Assembly (NCBI GenBank): GCA_023443125.1
Contig: JAEZVO010000003.1
Location: 1-24,950, forward strand
Direction: 5' to 3'
DNA: 24,950 nucleotides
Source of the DNA: Actinomycetes bacterium
Lineage (GTDB): Bacteria > Actinomycetota > Actinomycetes > Propionibacteriales > Propionibacteriaceae
Shown here: positions 15,215 through 22,300 of the stretch, piece after piece
Layout of the letters: every line of letters starts with the position of its first letter
Position numbering within the stretch: the stretch's first letter is position 1
Notes under the pieces: generated by a model
Databases searched by the model: none
Told to the model about the DNA's origin: nothing
The model's input: the letters and a program-made list of their open reading frames with translations, nothing else
Position numbers and translations under genes: made by a program

Positions 15215-16455
15215 AGCCCTTGCGAATTGCCCTGCTCCTTGACGACTTCTTCCCAGCGTCCGGTGGCATCGCACGTTCGATGCAAACCCAGATCGAGGCC
15301 CTCACCGAACTGGGGCATGAGGTCACCTTGTTGGCCCCCGCCAAGTACCTGAGCGCTCCTGAACAATGCCGCACGATCGCGTGCAAGTCGCACCATATCG
15401 ACGGGCTTCCCGCGCACCTCAACGTCCTGCACTCGTCGCGCTGGGCGGCGCGCAAGATTCGTGAGCGGTTCGACGTCGTGCACTCCCAAACCGAACGCGG
15501 AGCCGTGGTGCTTGGCGCCCGGATTGCCCGCAACCAGGGCGTGCCCCACGTGCACACCTTCCACGCCAACATCGCCGGCACGCATGCGACCCTGCCGTTC
15601 TCCGCGATGTGGGGATCGCTGAGCTACGAATACCTGGTGACCCGAGTCTTGGCCGTGGCGTCAGGGCGCTCGCCGAGGTTCTACCCGACGTTGCCGCCGG
15701 CCACCCCGGAACCCGACAACAATAACTACTTCTCGCGACTTGACTGGCGTTCGCTCGGCTGGATCGCGGCTCACGTCGACGAGGTGACCAGCCCGGCCGC
15801 CTACATGATCACCAACATCGAGAACGCCGTCGGGCAGCCCATCGGCGGCGTGCAGATCCCGAATGCCTGCCGCAGGGCCAAGATCGAGCCCGTTCCCGCC
15901 GCCCAGACGGATCGCGGCGACGTGAGCGTTCGCTTCTTGAGCGTCGGACGACTATCTCGAGAGAAACGCCTCGACGTGCTGGTGAAGGCGTTCAACCACG
16001 CGCGCATCCCCGGAGCGGAGCTCGTGTTTGTCGGCGACGGAGACCAGCGCGATCGGCTGGAGCGTATGGCCGGGCCGGGCGTCATCTTCCGTGGCCAGCT
16101 GAGCAGTCGGGCCGACATCGCCAAGGAGTATGCCGAGGCCGACGCGCTCGTGCTCGCGTCGTACCGTTTCGACGTGCAGCCCATGGTATTGCTCGAAGCA
16201 GGGCTCGCAGGCCTGCCTGTGCTGTACTGCGACGACCGGTTGACCACCGGCGTGAGCCCGGAGTCGAGCCTGCTGGTGCGCCCCGACGCGGTCTCGCTCG
16301 CTGAAGGGATGCGCCGCTTGGCAGAACCGGAAACTCGCTCGGTGCTTCGCGCCAATGTTGCCCGGGTGGTGGAGGGTCTCACACCGGAGTCGATGGCGGA
16401 ACGCTACGTCGAGGTATATCGCACGGCAATCGAGCGAGGGAGGCGCCGTGTCTGA
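15211..16455 (+). CDS. GT4-type glycosyltransferase
   Basis: This 414-residue GT-B fold enzyme has the N-terminal acceptor-side glycine motif (FFPASGGIARSM, about 14-24) and the C-terminal nucleotide-sugar region with GRLSREKR at 246-253. The EX7E motif is present as DX7E: Asp321 replaces the first Glu, and Glu329 keeps the second. Conservative replacement of the first Glu is tolerated in some GT4 enzymes. A segment at about 150-195 with an Asn-rich NNN run is unusual for the fold. There is no membrane segment. The acceptor is unknown; glycolipid or cell-envelope glycosylation is typical of the family. The ATG overlaps the preceding stop (ATGA). Confidence 0.87.
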   Translation: MKPLRIALLLDDFFPASGGIARSMQTQIEALTELGHEVTLLAPAKYLSAPEQCRTIACKSHHIDGLPAHLNVLHSSRWAARKIRERFDVVHSQTERGAVVLGARIARNQGVPHVHTFHANIAGTHATLPFSAMWGSLSYEYLVTRVLAVASGRSPRFYPTLPPATPEPDNNNYFSRLDWRSLGWIAAHVDEVTSPAAYMITNIENAVGQPIGGVQIPNACRRAKIEPVPAAQTDRGDVSVRFLSVGRLSREKRLDVLVKAFNHARIPGAELVFVGDGDQRDRLERMAGPGVIFRGQLSSRADIAKEYAEADALVLASYRFDVQPMVLLEAGLAGLPVLYCDDRLTTGVSPESSLLVRPDAVSLAEGMRRLAEPETRSVLRANVARVVEGLTPESMAERYVEVYRTAIERGRRRV

Positions 16456-17107
16456 GCTCGTGTTCCACACCGGTCCGATGGACTGCGGCAAATCGACGCT
16501 CGCGCTGCAGATGGATTTCACGCAGTCGCAACACGGCCGCCAGGGTCGGCTTTTCACCCGGCAAGACCGCTCCGGTAGGCCCGCAGTAACATCGAGGCTT
16601 GGACTGTCGTCGGAGGCACTCGAGGTGGACGACGAGTTCAACTTTTGGACCTTCGTGATCCGGGAGCTCACGCACGCCAAGCGCGTTGATTATCTGATCT
16701 GCGACGAGGCGCAGTTCTATACAGCCGAGCAGGTTGATGAGCTCGCGCGCATCGTCGACGAATTGCAGATTGATGTCTACGCGTTCGGCATCCTGGCGGA
16801 TTTCCGCACTCGGCTATTTCCCGGATCACAGCGCCTGGTGGAGCTCGCTGACCGTATGGAGACGCTGCCACTGGGGCCCCTGTGCTGGTGCGGGAACAAG
16901 GGCACCCACAATGCCCGTACCGTCGACGGAAAGATGGTGACGGAAGGGTCGCAGGTCGAGGTCGGTGATACCGCGGACGGGGGAGAGCAGGCAATTCGAT
17001 ACGAGGTGCTGTGCAGGCTGCACCACCGTCGAAAGGTGACGAAAGCGATGGCGCAGGCCACGCTGTCTCCCGACCCGCTGCCGTTCGACAACGACGCCTG
17101 GACGTAA
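16448..17107 (+). CDS. tdk: Thymidine kinase
   Basis: This 219-residue type II (TK1-like) enzyme phosphorylates thymidine to dTMP in the salvage pathway. The P-loop is GPMDCGKST at 9-17, and Glu87 in DEAQF (86-90) is the catalytic base. A zinc-binding lasso is present, with Cys146 and Cys148 spaced CxC instead of the usual CxxC, and Cys189 with His192. The GTG at 16448 is the start: it has GGGAGG 5 nt upstream and the protein begins directly at the beta-strand before the P-loop. The gene overlaps the glycosyltransferase by 8 bp. dut lies 2.2 kb away, so two dTTP-supply genes share the window. Confidence 0.94.
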   Translation: MSELVFHTGPMDCGKSTLALQMDFTQSQHGRQGRLFTRQDRSGRPAVTSRLGLSSEALEVDDEFNFWTFVIRELTHAKRVDYLICDEAQFYTAEQVDELARIVDELQIDVYAFGILADFRTRLFPGSQRLVELADRMETLPLGPLCWCGNKGTHNARTVDGKMVTEGSQVEVGDTADGGEQAIRYEVLCRLHHRRKVTKAMAQATLSPDPLPFDNDAWT

Positions 17108-17108
17108 T

Positions 17109-17135
17109 GGCCCGGCGGCGCTAGCTCCTCGGGCC
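17109..17135. terminator. Possible bidirectional terminator between tdk and sepH
   Basis: GGCCCG (17109-17114) pairs with CGGGCC (17130-17135) in the 13-bp gap between the two convergent stop codons and the last codons of sepH. An alternative GGCGGC/GCCGCC pairing overlaps it. No T tract is present, so it may be only part of a termination region. Confidence 0.3.
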
Positions 17136-18068
17136 GCCAAACATGATTTCGTCCCAGCTGGGCACATGGGCGCGCCCACGGCGCTTGCGAGGCTTCTTCT
17201 CCTTGGGCTTCGGAGCCTCGCCTTCCGGATCGTCTACCAGCGAATCTTGCACCGGCTCCGAGACCTTCGGCTGCGGATCAGCAGGCTCCTCGTTCGACGG
17301 CGCCTCCGAGGAGATGGCACCTTCCTCCTCGACAGGTGGCGCCTCCTCGACGGAGCCCTCGTCGTCGGCGGGAAGTTGTTCCTCGGCGACGGCTTCGAAC
17401 TGCTCCTCGGTGGTGTCGGGCTCGCTCAATCCGGTGTAGATGCGCACCGAATCTTCGGAGATGCCGCTCAGCATGTCATAGAGCTCATCGAGTGAGGACG
17501 TGTCTTCGTGACCATCGTGCATCGCATCAGCAACTGGGACGTCATCGCCAGGGGCTGCGGGTGCTTGCTGCGTTTCCTCGCGGGTGGCGCGCAGCAGGGC
17601 CAACTCATCGTTGAAATCGACGGTGTTTTCGTCTTGTCCGGCTGCGTCGGGGAGCTGTTCACCGATCATCCAACGCGCGTCAGCATTATCTGCGACGCTG
17701 AACCGACGTTTGTGGTCGAAGAGGAACTCCGCGGTGCGGGTGCCAGCGTCGTCGCCGAGAATTCCGACGACCCGCCAGCGCAGATCTTCCTGGCGCCATG
17801 CATCCCACACGATGGCGTCAGCATCGAGCCCTCGCTGCTGGAGACGTTCACCCACCAGTTCGCCCAGGCGGCGATGGGACTGCTCTCCACGGCGGCGAAT
17901 GGTGGATTTCAAGGCGTTGGTGACCATGAACTCGCGTTCGGCGAGAACGGGGCCCGCAAATCCCTCGATATCGGAGACATCCACCCCGGCATCGCGCGCG
18001 ACGTCGCCGACGGATTCTCCACCGCGAATGCGGGCCTGGATCTCGCGGGGGGACAGTGCACTGTTCAT
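17121..18068 (-). CDS. sepH: Cell division protein SepH, short N-terminal form
   Basis: SepH is an actinobacterial regulator that binds FtsZ and promotes filament assembly at the septum. This 315-residue copy has the DUF3071 helix-turn-helix (about 4-50, with LSPREIQARIRGGES) and GPVLAEREFM. A conserved middle region (LGELVGERL, VWDAWR) and a long acidic, Pro-rich, disordered linker (about 165-290) follow. It ends in the conserved RAHVPSWDEIMFGG. The family members I recall start with about 50 further residues of a beta-rich segment before LxPREIQ; here the ATG at 18068 is only 5 residues before it. GAGGA lies 8 nt upstream, and the frame meets a TGA about 66 nt upstream with no other start codon, so the short form seems genuine. 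Confidence 0.93.
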   Translation of the reverse strand: MNSALSPREIQARIRGGESVGDVARDAGVDVSDIEGFAGPVLAEREFMVTNALKSTIRRRGEQSHRRLGELVGERLQQRGLDADAIVWDAWRQEDLRWRVVGILGDDAGTRTAEFLFDHKRRFSVADNADARWMIGEQLPDAAGQDENTVDFNDELALLRATREETQQAPAAPGDDVPVADAMHDGHEDTSSLDELYDMLSGISEDSVRIYTGLSEPDTTEEQFEAVAEEQLPADDEGSVEEAPPVEEEGAISSEAPSNEEPADPQPKVSEPVQDSLVDDPEGEAPKPKEKKPRKRRGRAHVPSWDEIMFGGPRS

Positions 18069-18139
18069 CGTTGGATTCCTCGGGGCTCGAACCTTTCCGG
18101 GCCAATCTACCAGCGAATGCGCAGATCACCGGGACCGTC

Positions 18140-18169
18140 TTCGTACGCCTTGGCGAGGTGTGGTATCAA
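18140..18169 (+). promoter_or_regulatory. Possible promoter of the DUF4193 gene
   Basis: TTCGTA (18140-18145) and TATCAA (18164-18169) are separated by 18 bp, 33 bp before the ATG. Both boxes are imperfect. An AAGGA ribosome site follows at about 18193-18197. Confidence 0.35.
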
Positions 18170-18202
18170 TATGCGCGAACTATTTCAACGGTAAGGACTG
18201 CA

Positions 18203-18499
18203 ATGGCAACGGATTACGATGCTCCTCGCAAGACCGATGAGGAGATGCAGGAAGACTCCCTCGAGGAGTTGAAGTCTCGTCGCAACGACCAGAACTCCGG
18301 CAAAGTCGACGAAGACGAGGTCGAGGCGGCCGAGTCGTTCGAGCTGCCCGGCGCGGACCTATCGCACGAGGAGCTCACGGTTCGGGTGCTGCCTCGTCAG
18401 CAGGACGAATTCACCTGCGCGTCCTGCTATCTCGTGAAATCGCGCAGCCAGCTGGCAGAAACCCAGGGCGAAGAACAGTTCTGCGTCGACTGTGTCTGA
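18203..18499 (+). CDS. DUF4193 zinc-ribbon-like protein
   Basis: This is a 98-residue protein of the actinobacterial DUF4193 family. The N-terminal 65 residues are acidic and charged (MATDYDAPRKTDEEMQEDS). The C-terminus carries two CxxC pairs, Cys72/Cys75 and Cys94/Cys97, expected to hold one zinc. The family is usually found next to DUF3093 and dut, as here, and its role is unknown. The ATG at 18203 has AAGGA upstream. It diverges from sepH and converges on the DUF4235 gene with a 50-bp gap. Confidence 0.9.
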   Translation: MATDYDAPRKTDEEMQEDSLEELKSRRNDQNSGKVDEDEVEAAESFELPGADLSHEELTVRVLPRQQDEFTCASCYLVKSRSQLAETQGEEQFCVDCV

Positions 18500-18549
18500 G
18501 TGAAATCAGCCACAGCCGACGCAGATCGGCACCCAGGGCGTTGAGGCCC

Positions 18550-18870
18550 TTACTTCTTCTTGTTCTTCCTCTTCGCCGCAGCGTCGAGCAGGTTGCGTCG
18601 ATCGCCAGGGGCGCCGTGGCCAGTGTTTGACCACCAGCGACGCTGTACGAAGCGGTTCATCATGATCTGCGTCACGCCGACGCCGATGCCGCTCGCTGTA
18701 GCCCAGACAATTGCCTGAAACCCGGGAGTCTCGGGGTCGTTCGGGTCCGGCGGCTCTTCGCCTGTGGATGCCTGCCACGCCATCGTGATGAGTTTCTGCG
18801 CAATGAATGTGGCGAGCGCGCCAAGAATGCCCGAGTAGACATTCCAAATTACCTTTTCGGTCAGCTTCAT
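18550..18870 (-). CDS. DUF4235 small membrane protein
   Basis: This 106-residue protein has two predicted membrane helices (about 8-33 and 50-72), an acidic Pro-rich loop between them (EEPPDPNDPETP) and a very basic C-terminal tail (KRKNKKK). It matches the actinobacterial DUF4235 family, whose role is unknown. The start at 18870 (MKLTEKVIWN) is supported by AGGAGG 6-7 nt upstream; a longer frame to 18987 runs into the divergent DUF3093 gene. It is likely transcribed from its own promoter in the 50-bp divergent gap. Confidence 0.85.
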   Translation of the reverse strand: MKLTEKVIWNVYSGILGALATFIAQKLITMAWQASTGEEPPDPNDPETPGFQAIVWATASGIGVGVTQIMMNRFVQRRWWSNTGHGAPGDRRNLLDAAAKRKNKKK

Positions 18871-18889
18871 GGTGGTCCTCCTGCGCTCC

Positions 18890-18896
18890 ATTATTA
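18890..18896 (-). promoter_or_regulatory. -10 box for the DUF4235 gene
   Basis: TAATAAT on the minus strand lies 19 nt before the ATG at 18870, in the most AT-rich part of the region. No clear -35 was found. Confidence 0.4.
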
Positions 18897-18907
18897 CCGA
18901 CTCAGGG

Positions 18908-18913
18908 TAGATT
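18908..18913 (+). promoter_or_regulatory. -10 box for the DUF3093-dut operon, leaderless arrangement
   Basis: TAGATT lies 7 nt before the GTG at 18921, placing transcription start at the first codon. No ribosome binding site precedes the GTG, which supports a leaderless message. Confidence 0.5.
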
Positions 18914-18920
18914 TGCCGAC

Positions 18921-19349
18921 GTGACCTACCAAGAACATCTCCGTGCCCCCTGGCTGTGGTGGCTCCTCGGCGTGGGCCTCGTCGCATCCGTCATCCTGGC
19001 GGTGTTCGTCTTTGTTGACCTCTGGCTGGTTATCACGCTCGCAGTGCTGTCGACGCTTGTGGTGGTCCTTGGGATTCTCGGTTTTTCGCTGGACATCAGG
19101 GTCGACGAGGGCGGGCTCGCTGTTGGACGGTATCGCCTTGAGGCGCCGTACATCGCTGGAGCTGAGATCGTCGACGGGGATGTGCGCGCTGCCACCGACG
19201 AGCGTAGCTTCATGTTGACTAGGCCGTATGTGCAGCAGAAAGTGCGAGTGCTGATCGACGACCCGGCAGATCCGCATCCAGCATGGCTCGTCTCCACCCG
19301 ACGCCCTGCCAAGCTCGTCGCTGCGATCGAAGCCGTGAAGGAGCTCTAA
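18921..19349 (+). CDS. DUF3093 membrane protein
   Basis: This 142-residue protein of the DUF3093 family has two adjacent membrane helices (about 10-33 and 35-57) after an aromatic start (RAPWLWWLL). A soluble beta-rich domain follows and ends in the family-typical VRVLIDDPADPHPAWLVSTRRP. Its function is unknown, and the pairing with dut is conserved across actinobacteria. The GTG at 18921 is chosen from the TAGATT box just upstream; an in-frame start further back would overlap the divergent DUF4235 gene. Its TAA shares one base with the dut ATG. Confidence 0.88.
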   Translation: MTYQEHLRAPWLWWLLGVGLVASVILAVFVFVDLWLVITLAVLSTLVVVLGILGFSLDIRVDEGGLAVGRYRLEAPYIAGAEIVDGDVRAATDERSFMLTRPYVQQKVRVLIDDPADPHPAWLVSTRRPAKLVAAIEAVKEL

Positions 19350-19786
19350 TGGACATTCCTGTTGTCGGCCCAGCCCCCACCTACGCCCACCCCGGAGACG
19401 CGGGCGCGGACCTCCGCGCCTGCGAAGATCTACGCCTGGCTCCAGGCGAACGGCAGTTGGTTGGCACCGGTGTACGAATCGCGCTGCCGGAAGGCACCGT
19501 TGGCATGGTGACGCCCCGCTCGGGCTTGGCCGCGAAGGTGGGGCTCAGCATCGTGAACGCTCCAGGCATCATTGACGCGGGATACCGGGGGGAGATTAAG
19601 GTATGCCTGGTGAACTTGGATCGTCACGACGACATTCAGATCAGACGGGGTGAGCGCATCGCGCAACTGGTGATTGTCCCGTTTGTGACGGCAAATTTCG
19701 TCGAAGTGCACGAACTGGATGCCACTGAGCGCGGTGCCGGTGGCTATGGTTCTAGTGGTGGAAGCCAACTGTTGAGTGGAGCGTAA
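19349..19786 (+). CDS. dut: dUTP diphosphatase
   Basis: This 145-residue trimeric dUTPase hydrolyses dUTP to dUMP and pyrophosphate, keeping uracil out of DNA and supplying dUMP for thymidylate. All five motifs are present: PGDAGADL (15-22), PRSGLAAK (56-63), GIIDAGYRGEIK (73-84, catalytic Asp76), RRGERIAQLVIVPF (99-112) and RGAGGYGSSG (128-137). Motif V has Tyr in place of the usual stacking Phe, a conservative change. The length is normal. The ATG overlaps the DUF3093 TAA by one base, and the next gene starts immediately after the dut stop. Confidence 0.97.
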   Translation: MDIPVVGPAPTYAHPGDAGADLRACEDLRLAPGERQLVGTGVRIALPEGTVGMVTPRSGLAAKVGLSIVNAPGIIDAGYRGEIKVCLVNLDRHDDIQIRRGERIAQLVIVPFVTANFVEVHELDATERGAGGYGSSGGSQLLSGA

Positions 19787-20557
19787 GTGATTTTTGGACG
19801 CAAGAAGCGCCAGAGTGCCCAAAAGGCCGAAGAACGCGTCGACGAAGTGAAGGAGGAAGAACTTCCTGCCGACGACGACGCGCACACCGAGCCTGAAGCC
19901 ACAGATGATGAGGCTCAGGCCCGGCAGGCCATGGAGAAACACGAAGCGCAGTGGCTCGCATGGGATGAGGAATTCGACCGCGAGGACGGCCCCTTTGACA
20001 TCGACGAGGTCGACCTCCAGGCGGATGACGTCAAGCGCCTCGACCTGGGCTGCATCGTTGTGACTCCATTTCCCGGGATGCGAATGCAGATTTCGGTCAA
20101 CAACCAGCAGGTTCCGCAAGCCATCATCGTGCAGGATGAGCATTCCGCCATTGAGGTTGCGCTGTTTGGTGCACCGCTGCGCAGCGCCTACGTGCCAGAG
20201 ATTCGTCGGGAGCTCATCGCGGCAACCAGCCAACAGCAGGGCACCCGCATCTCCATGTCGAAAGGCCCGTTCGGCACTGAAATCAGGCGCGCCGTGCCTG
20301 TCCAGACGCAAGACGGCCGCCAAGGGGTGCAGATCACGCGCACCTGGCTTGCGGAGGGACCGTCGTGGGTGCTCCGAGGCGTCGTCTTTGGCCAGGCGGC
20401 CACCGAGCCGGACAACGAAGACGCCACCATCACCTTGGAGGAATTCTTCGCCAACCTCGTTGTACGACGCGGGGAACAACCCATCGCTCCTGGCACGGTG
20501 ATCCCGTTCACCTTGCCGGAGCTTGGCGACGCAGACGAAGCTCAGGCCAAGGAGTAG
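19787..20557 (+). CDS. DUF3710 family protein
   Basis: This 256-residue protein matches the actinobacterial DUF3710 family, found downstream of dut in mycobacteria and streptomycetes. It starts at a GTG directly after the dut stop (VIFGRKKRQ). The first 70 residues are charged and probably disordered. The rest is a globular beta-rich domain without membrane segments, with landmarks such as LDLGCIVVTPFPGMRMQ and SWVLRGVVFG. The function is unknown. Translation is probably coupled to dut, as no separate ribosome site is obvious. Confidence 0.88.
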   Translation: MIFGRKKRQSAQKAEERVDEVKEEELPADDDAHTEPEATDDEAQARQAMEKHEAQWLAWDEEFDREDGPFDIDEVDLQADDVKRLDLGCIVVTPFPGMRMQISVNNQQVPQAIIVQDEHSAIEVALFGAPLRSAYVPEIRRELIAATSQQQGTRISMSKGPFGTEIRRAVPVQTQDGRQGVQITRTWLAEGPSWVLRGVVFGQAATEPDNEDATITLEEFFANLVVRRGEQPIAPGTVIPFTLPELGDADEAQAKE

Positions 20558-20559
20558 CC

Positions 20560-20907
20560 GTGCCGAACTCGCTTGGGACCCGGCTGAAACGCTGGTTCTT
20601 GGCGGAACCTGAACGCACCCCTCGTCGCGATGAAGTGGAGTGCACCCGCATTGCTGATTGTCGTCCACGTGAGCGCGTGGAGATCGGCGGCACCATCACC
20701 CAGCACGGCGTCAATCTCGAGTACGGCTGGTTTGAAGCCGAGCTCACGGATTCGACGGGCAGCGCCCTGCTGATTTGGATGGGGCGACAGCGTGTTGACT
20801 GCCTGCACGATGGGGCAGTGGTGACGGCGCGTGGGCGCCTGGCGAAGCTCGACGACCAGTTGGTGCTCTACAACCCCGAATTCTCGGTGCTGCCAGACAA
20901 GGTCTGA
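20560..20907 (+). CDS. OB-fold nucleic-acid-binding protein
   Basis: This 115-residue protein has a basic lead-in (LGTRLKRWF) and an OB-fold domain (about 35-110). The pattern of ADCRPRERVEIGGTI, the glycine-rich turns and VVTARGRLAKLDDQLVLYNP is typical of the tRNA_anti/RecG-like OB fold. It probably binds single-stranded nucleic acid; the partner is unknown. The GTG at 20560 follows the DUF3710 stop by 2 bp, with AAGGAG overlapping that stop. Its last 40 bp overlap the end of the convergent ceoC gene. In mycobacteria and streptomycetes a DUF3159 gene normally follows; it is missing here. Confidence 0.85.
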   Translation: MPNSLGTRLKRWFLAEPERTPRRDEVECTRIADCRPRERVEIGGTITQHGVNLEYGWFEAELTDSTGSALLIWMGRQRVDCLHDGAVVTARGRLAKLDDQLVLYNPEFSVLPDKV

Positions 20908-21587
20908 ACATCGAGCGTGACGCTCGGCTCCTCGGCGGCAAACTGCTCCTCGAGATCGGTCTCTGCGTGCTCGGGGGTGAGGAAGAAGAGCTTGTCGCCC
21001 AGCTGTAGGCGCTCGTCGATCTTCGGCGGCTGCGCCTTGGATTTGCGCACCAGCGCGACGACAGCAACGTCGTCGGGGATCGCCAGCTCCCCAATCGCGC
21101 GTCCGACGAGGCCGGATTCTTCTGTGATGGTGACCTCGGAGAGGTGCGTGTCGTCGTCTTTGAAGCTGAAGATGCGCACGAGGTTGCCGGCGCCGACGGC
21201 CTCTTCCACGAGCGCGGCCATGAGCCGCGGGGTAGACACGGCGGCGTCGACGCCCCAGTGCTCGTCGAAGAGCCACTCATTGCCCGGGTGATTCACCCTC
21301 GCGACGGTGCGCGGCACGCTGAACTCGGTTTTCGCCAGCAGCGCGTGGACGAGGTTGACCTTGTCGTCCCCAGTGGCGGCGATGGCGACGTCGAAAGTGT
21401 CGAGTTCGGCCTCTTCGAGGCTTTCCATCTCGCACGCGTCGGCGTGAAGCCACTTGGCACCCAGCACCGTGTCCTGCTTGAGCGCCTTGCCGTCGCGTTC
21501 GAGGAGCGTGACCTGGTGGCCGTTGGCGAGCAGTTCACGGGCAATGGAGCGGCCCACCTGGCCCGCGCCAGCGATCGATACCTTCAT
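20868..21587 (-). CDS. ceoC: TrkA-family potassium uptake regulatory protein (second)
   Basis: This 239-residue protein is a cytoplasmic Trk/Ktr regulator with an RCK N-domain (Rossmann fold, GAGQVGRSIA at the start, nucleotide-binding acid in LLERDGKAL) and an RCK C-domain (about 140-215). It gates a membrane K+ channel subunit not seen in this window. The start at 21587 (MKVSIAGAG) has GAAGGGAG upstream and overlaps the ceoB stop (ATGA); longer in-frame starts lie inside ceoB. The C-terminal tail after LEEQFAAEE is variable and overlaps the OB-fold gene on the other strand by 40 bp. The symbol follows the mycobacterial ceoB-ceoC pair. Confidence 0.9.
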   Translation of the reverse strand: MKVSIAGAGQVGRSIARELLANGHQVTLLERDGKALKQDTVLGAKWLHADACEMESLEEAELDTFDVAIAATGDDKVNLVHALLAKTEFSVPRTVARVNHPGNEWLFDEHWGVDAAVSTPRLMAALVEEAVGAGNLVRIFSFKDDDTHLSEVTITEESGLVGRAIGELAIPDDVAVVALVRKSKAQPPKIDERLQLGDKLFFLTPEHAETDLEEQFAAEEPSVTLDVQTLSGSTENSGL

Positions 21588-22252
21588 CGGGTGGCTCCCT
21601 TCGGAGGATTGCCGAGCACCATTTCCATTGTCGACGTTTGCTCCACTTCGCAGCACGCGAACACCAAGTCGCCGTCTTGGAAGACCGTCTGCGCGGTCGG
21701 CACAATGCCAGTGCCCAGCCGCGTGATCACCGGAATGATGCAGCCAGCTGCGTCAGCTAGATCGGAGATGCGACGGTTCACCCAGCCTGGGTGCACATGC
21801 ACCTGCAGCATGCGCACCTGTCCCGACGGGTCACGCCACACGGGTTCGGAGCCTTCCGGCAGGAGACGCCGCATCACCATGCCCGTGCTCCACCGGACGG
21901 GGGCAACCGTCGGGATACCAAGGCGCTCGTACACCTGAGCCCGACCCTGGTCGTAGATGCGTGCCACCACGTTTTCGACGTGGTAGATCTCTTTCACCAC
22001 TCGGGCAGCGAGAATGTTGGAGTTGTCGCCGCTGGAGACCGCTGCGAAGCCACCGGCGTTACGAATGCCGGCAGTCTCGAGCACCTGGCGGTCGAAGCCG
22101 ACACCTTTCACCGTCTGCCCTTTGAACTGGGGACCGAGACGCCCGAAGGCCTCTTCTTCGACGTCAATGACGGCGAGTGAGTGACCTCGCTTTTCGAGGC
22201 CCCGGGCAAGCATGGCGCCTGTGCGCCCGCAGCCCATGATCACGATGTGCAT
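21584..22252 (-). CDS. ceoB: TrkA-family potassium uptake regulatory protein (first)
   Basis: This 222-residue RCK protein is the partner of ceoC. The Rossmann motif GCGRTGAMLARGL lies at the N-terminus with the nucleotide-binding Asp in AVIDVEEEAF. The RCK C-domain (about 130-215) includes HPGWVNRRISDL. It is expected to form a heteromeric or paired regulatory ring on a Trk-type K+ transporter. The ATG at 22252 is preceded by TAGGAG with good spacing. An open frame extends upstream to 23104 but lies wholly antisense to the methyltransferase gene. ceoB is divergent from that gene with a 48-bp gap. Confidence 0.92.
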   Translation of the reverse strand: MHIVIMGCGRTGAMLARGLEKRGHSLAVIDVEEEAFGRLGPQFKGQTVKGVGFDRQVLETAGIRNAGGFAAVSSGDNSNILAARVVKEIYHVENVVARIYDQGRAQVYERLGIPTVAPVRWSTGMVMRRLLPEGSEPVWRDPSGQVRMLQVHVHPGWVNRRISDLADAAGCIIPVITRLGTGIVPTAQTVFQDGDLVFACCEVEQTSTMEMVLGNPPKGATR

Positions 22253-22261
22253 GGATACTCC

Positions 22262-22267
22262 TAGAAT
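22262..22267 (+). promoter_or_regulatory. -10 box for the TRAM methyltransferase gene
   Basis: TAGAAT, a close -10 match, lies 33 nt before the GTG at 22301 in the divergent gap with ceoB. No good -35 is visible. The TGGAGG ribosome site lies at 22289-22294. Confidence 0.4.
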
Positions 22268-22300
22268 CCATTGCACGCTATCAAATCCTGGAGGTACATC

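Noticed and set aside
18501..18549. Terminator between the convergent DUF4193 and DUF4235 genes
   Set aside because: Only very short pairings are present (GCCGA/TCGGC and CTGA/TCAG), with no T tract, so I did not list it.
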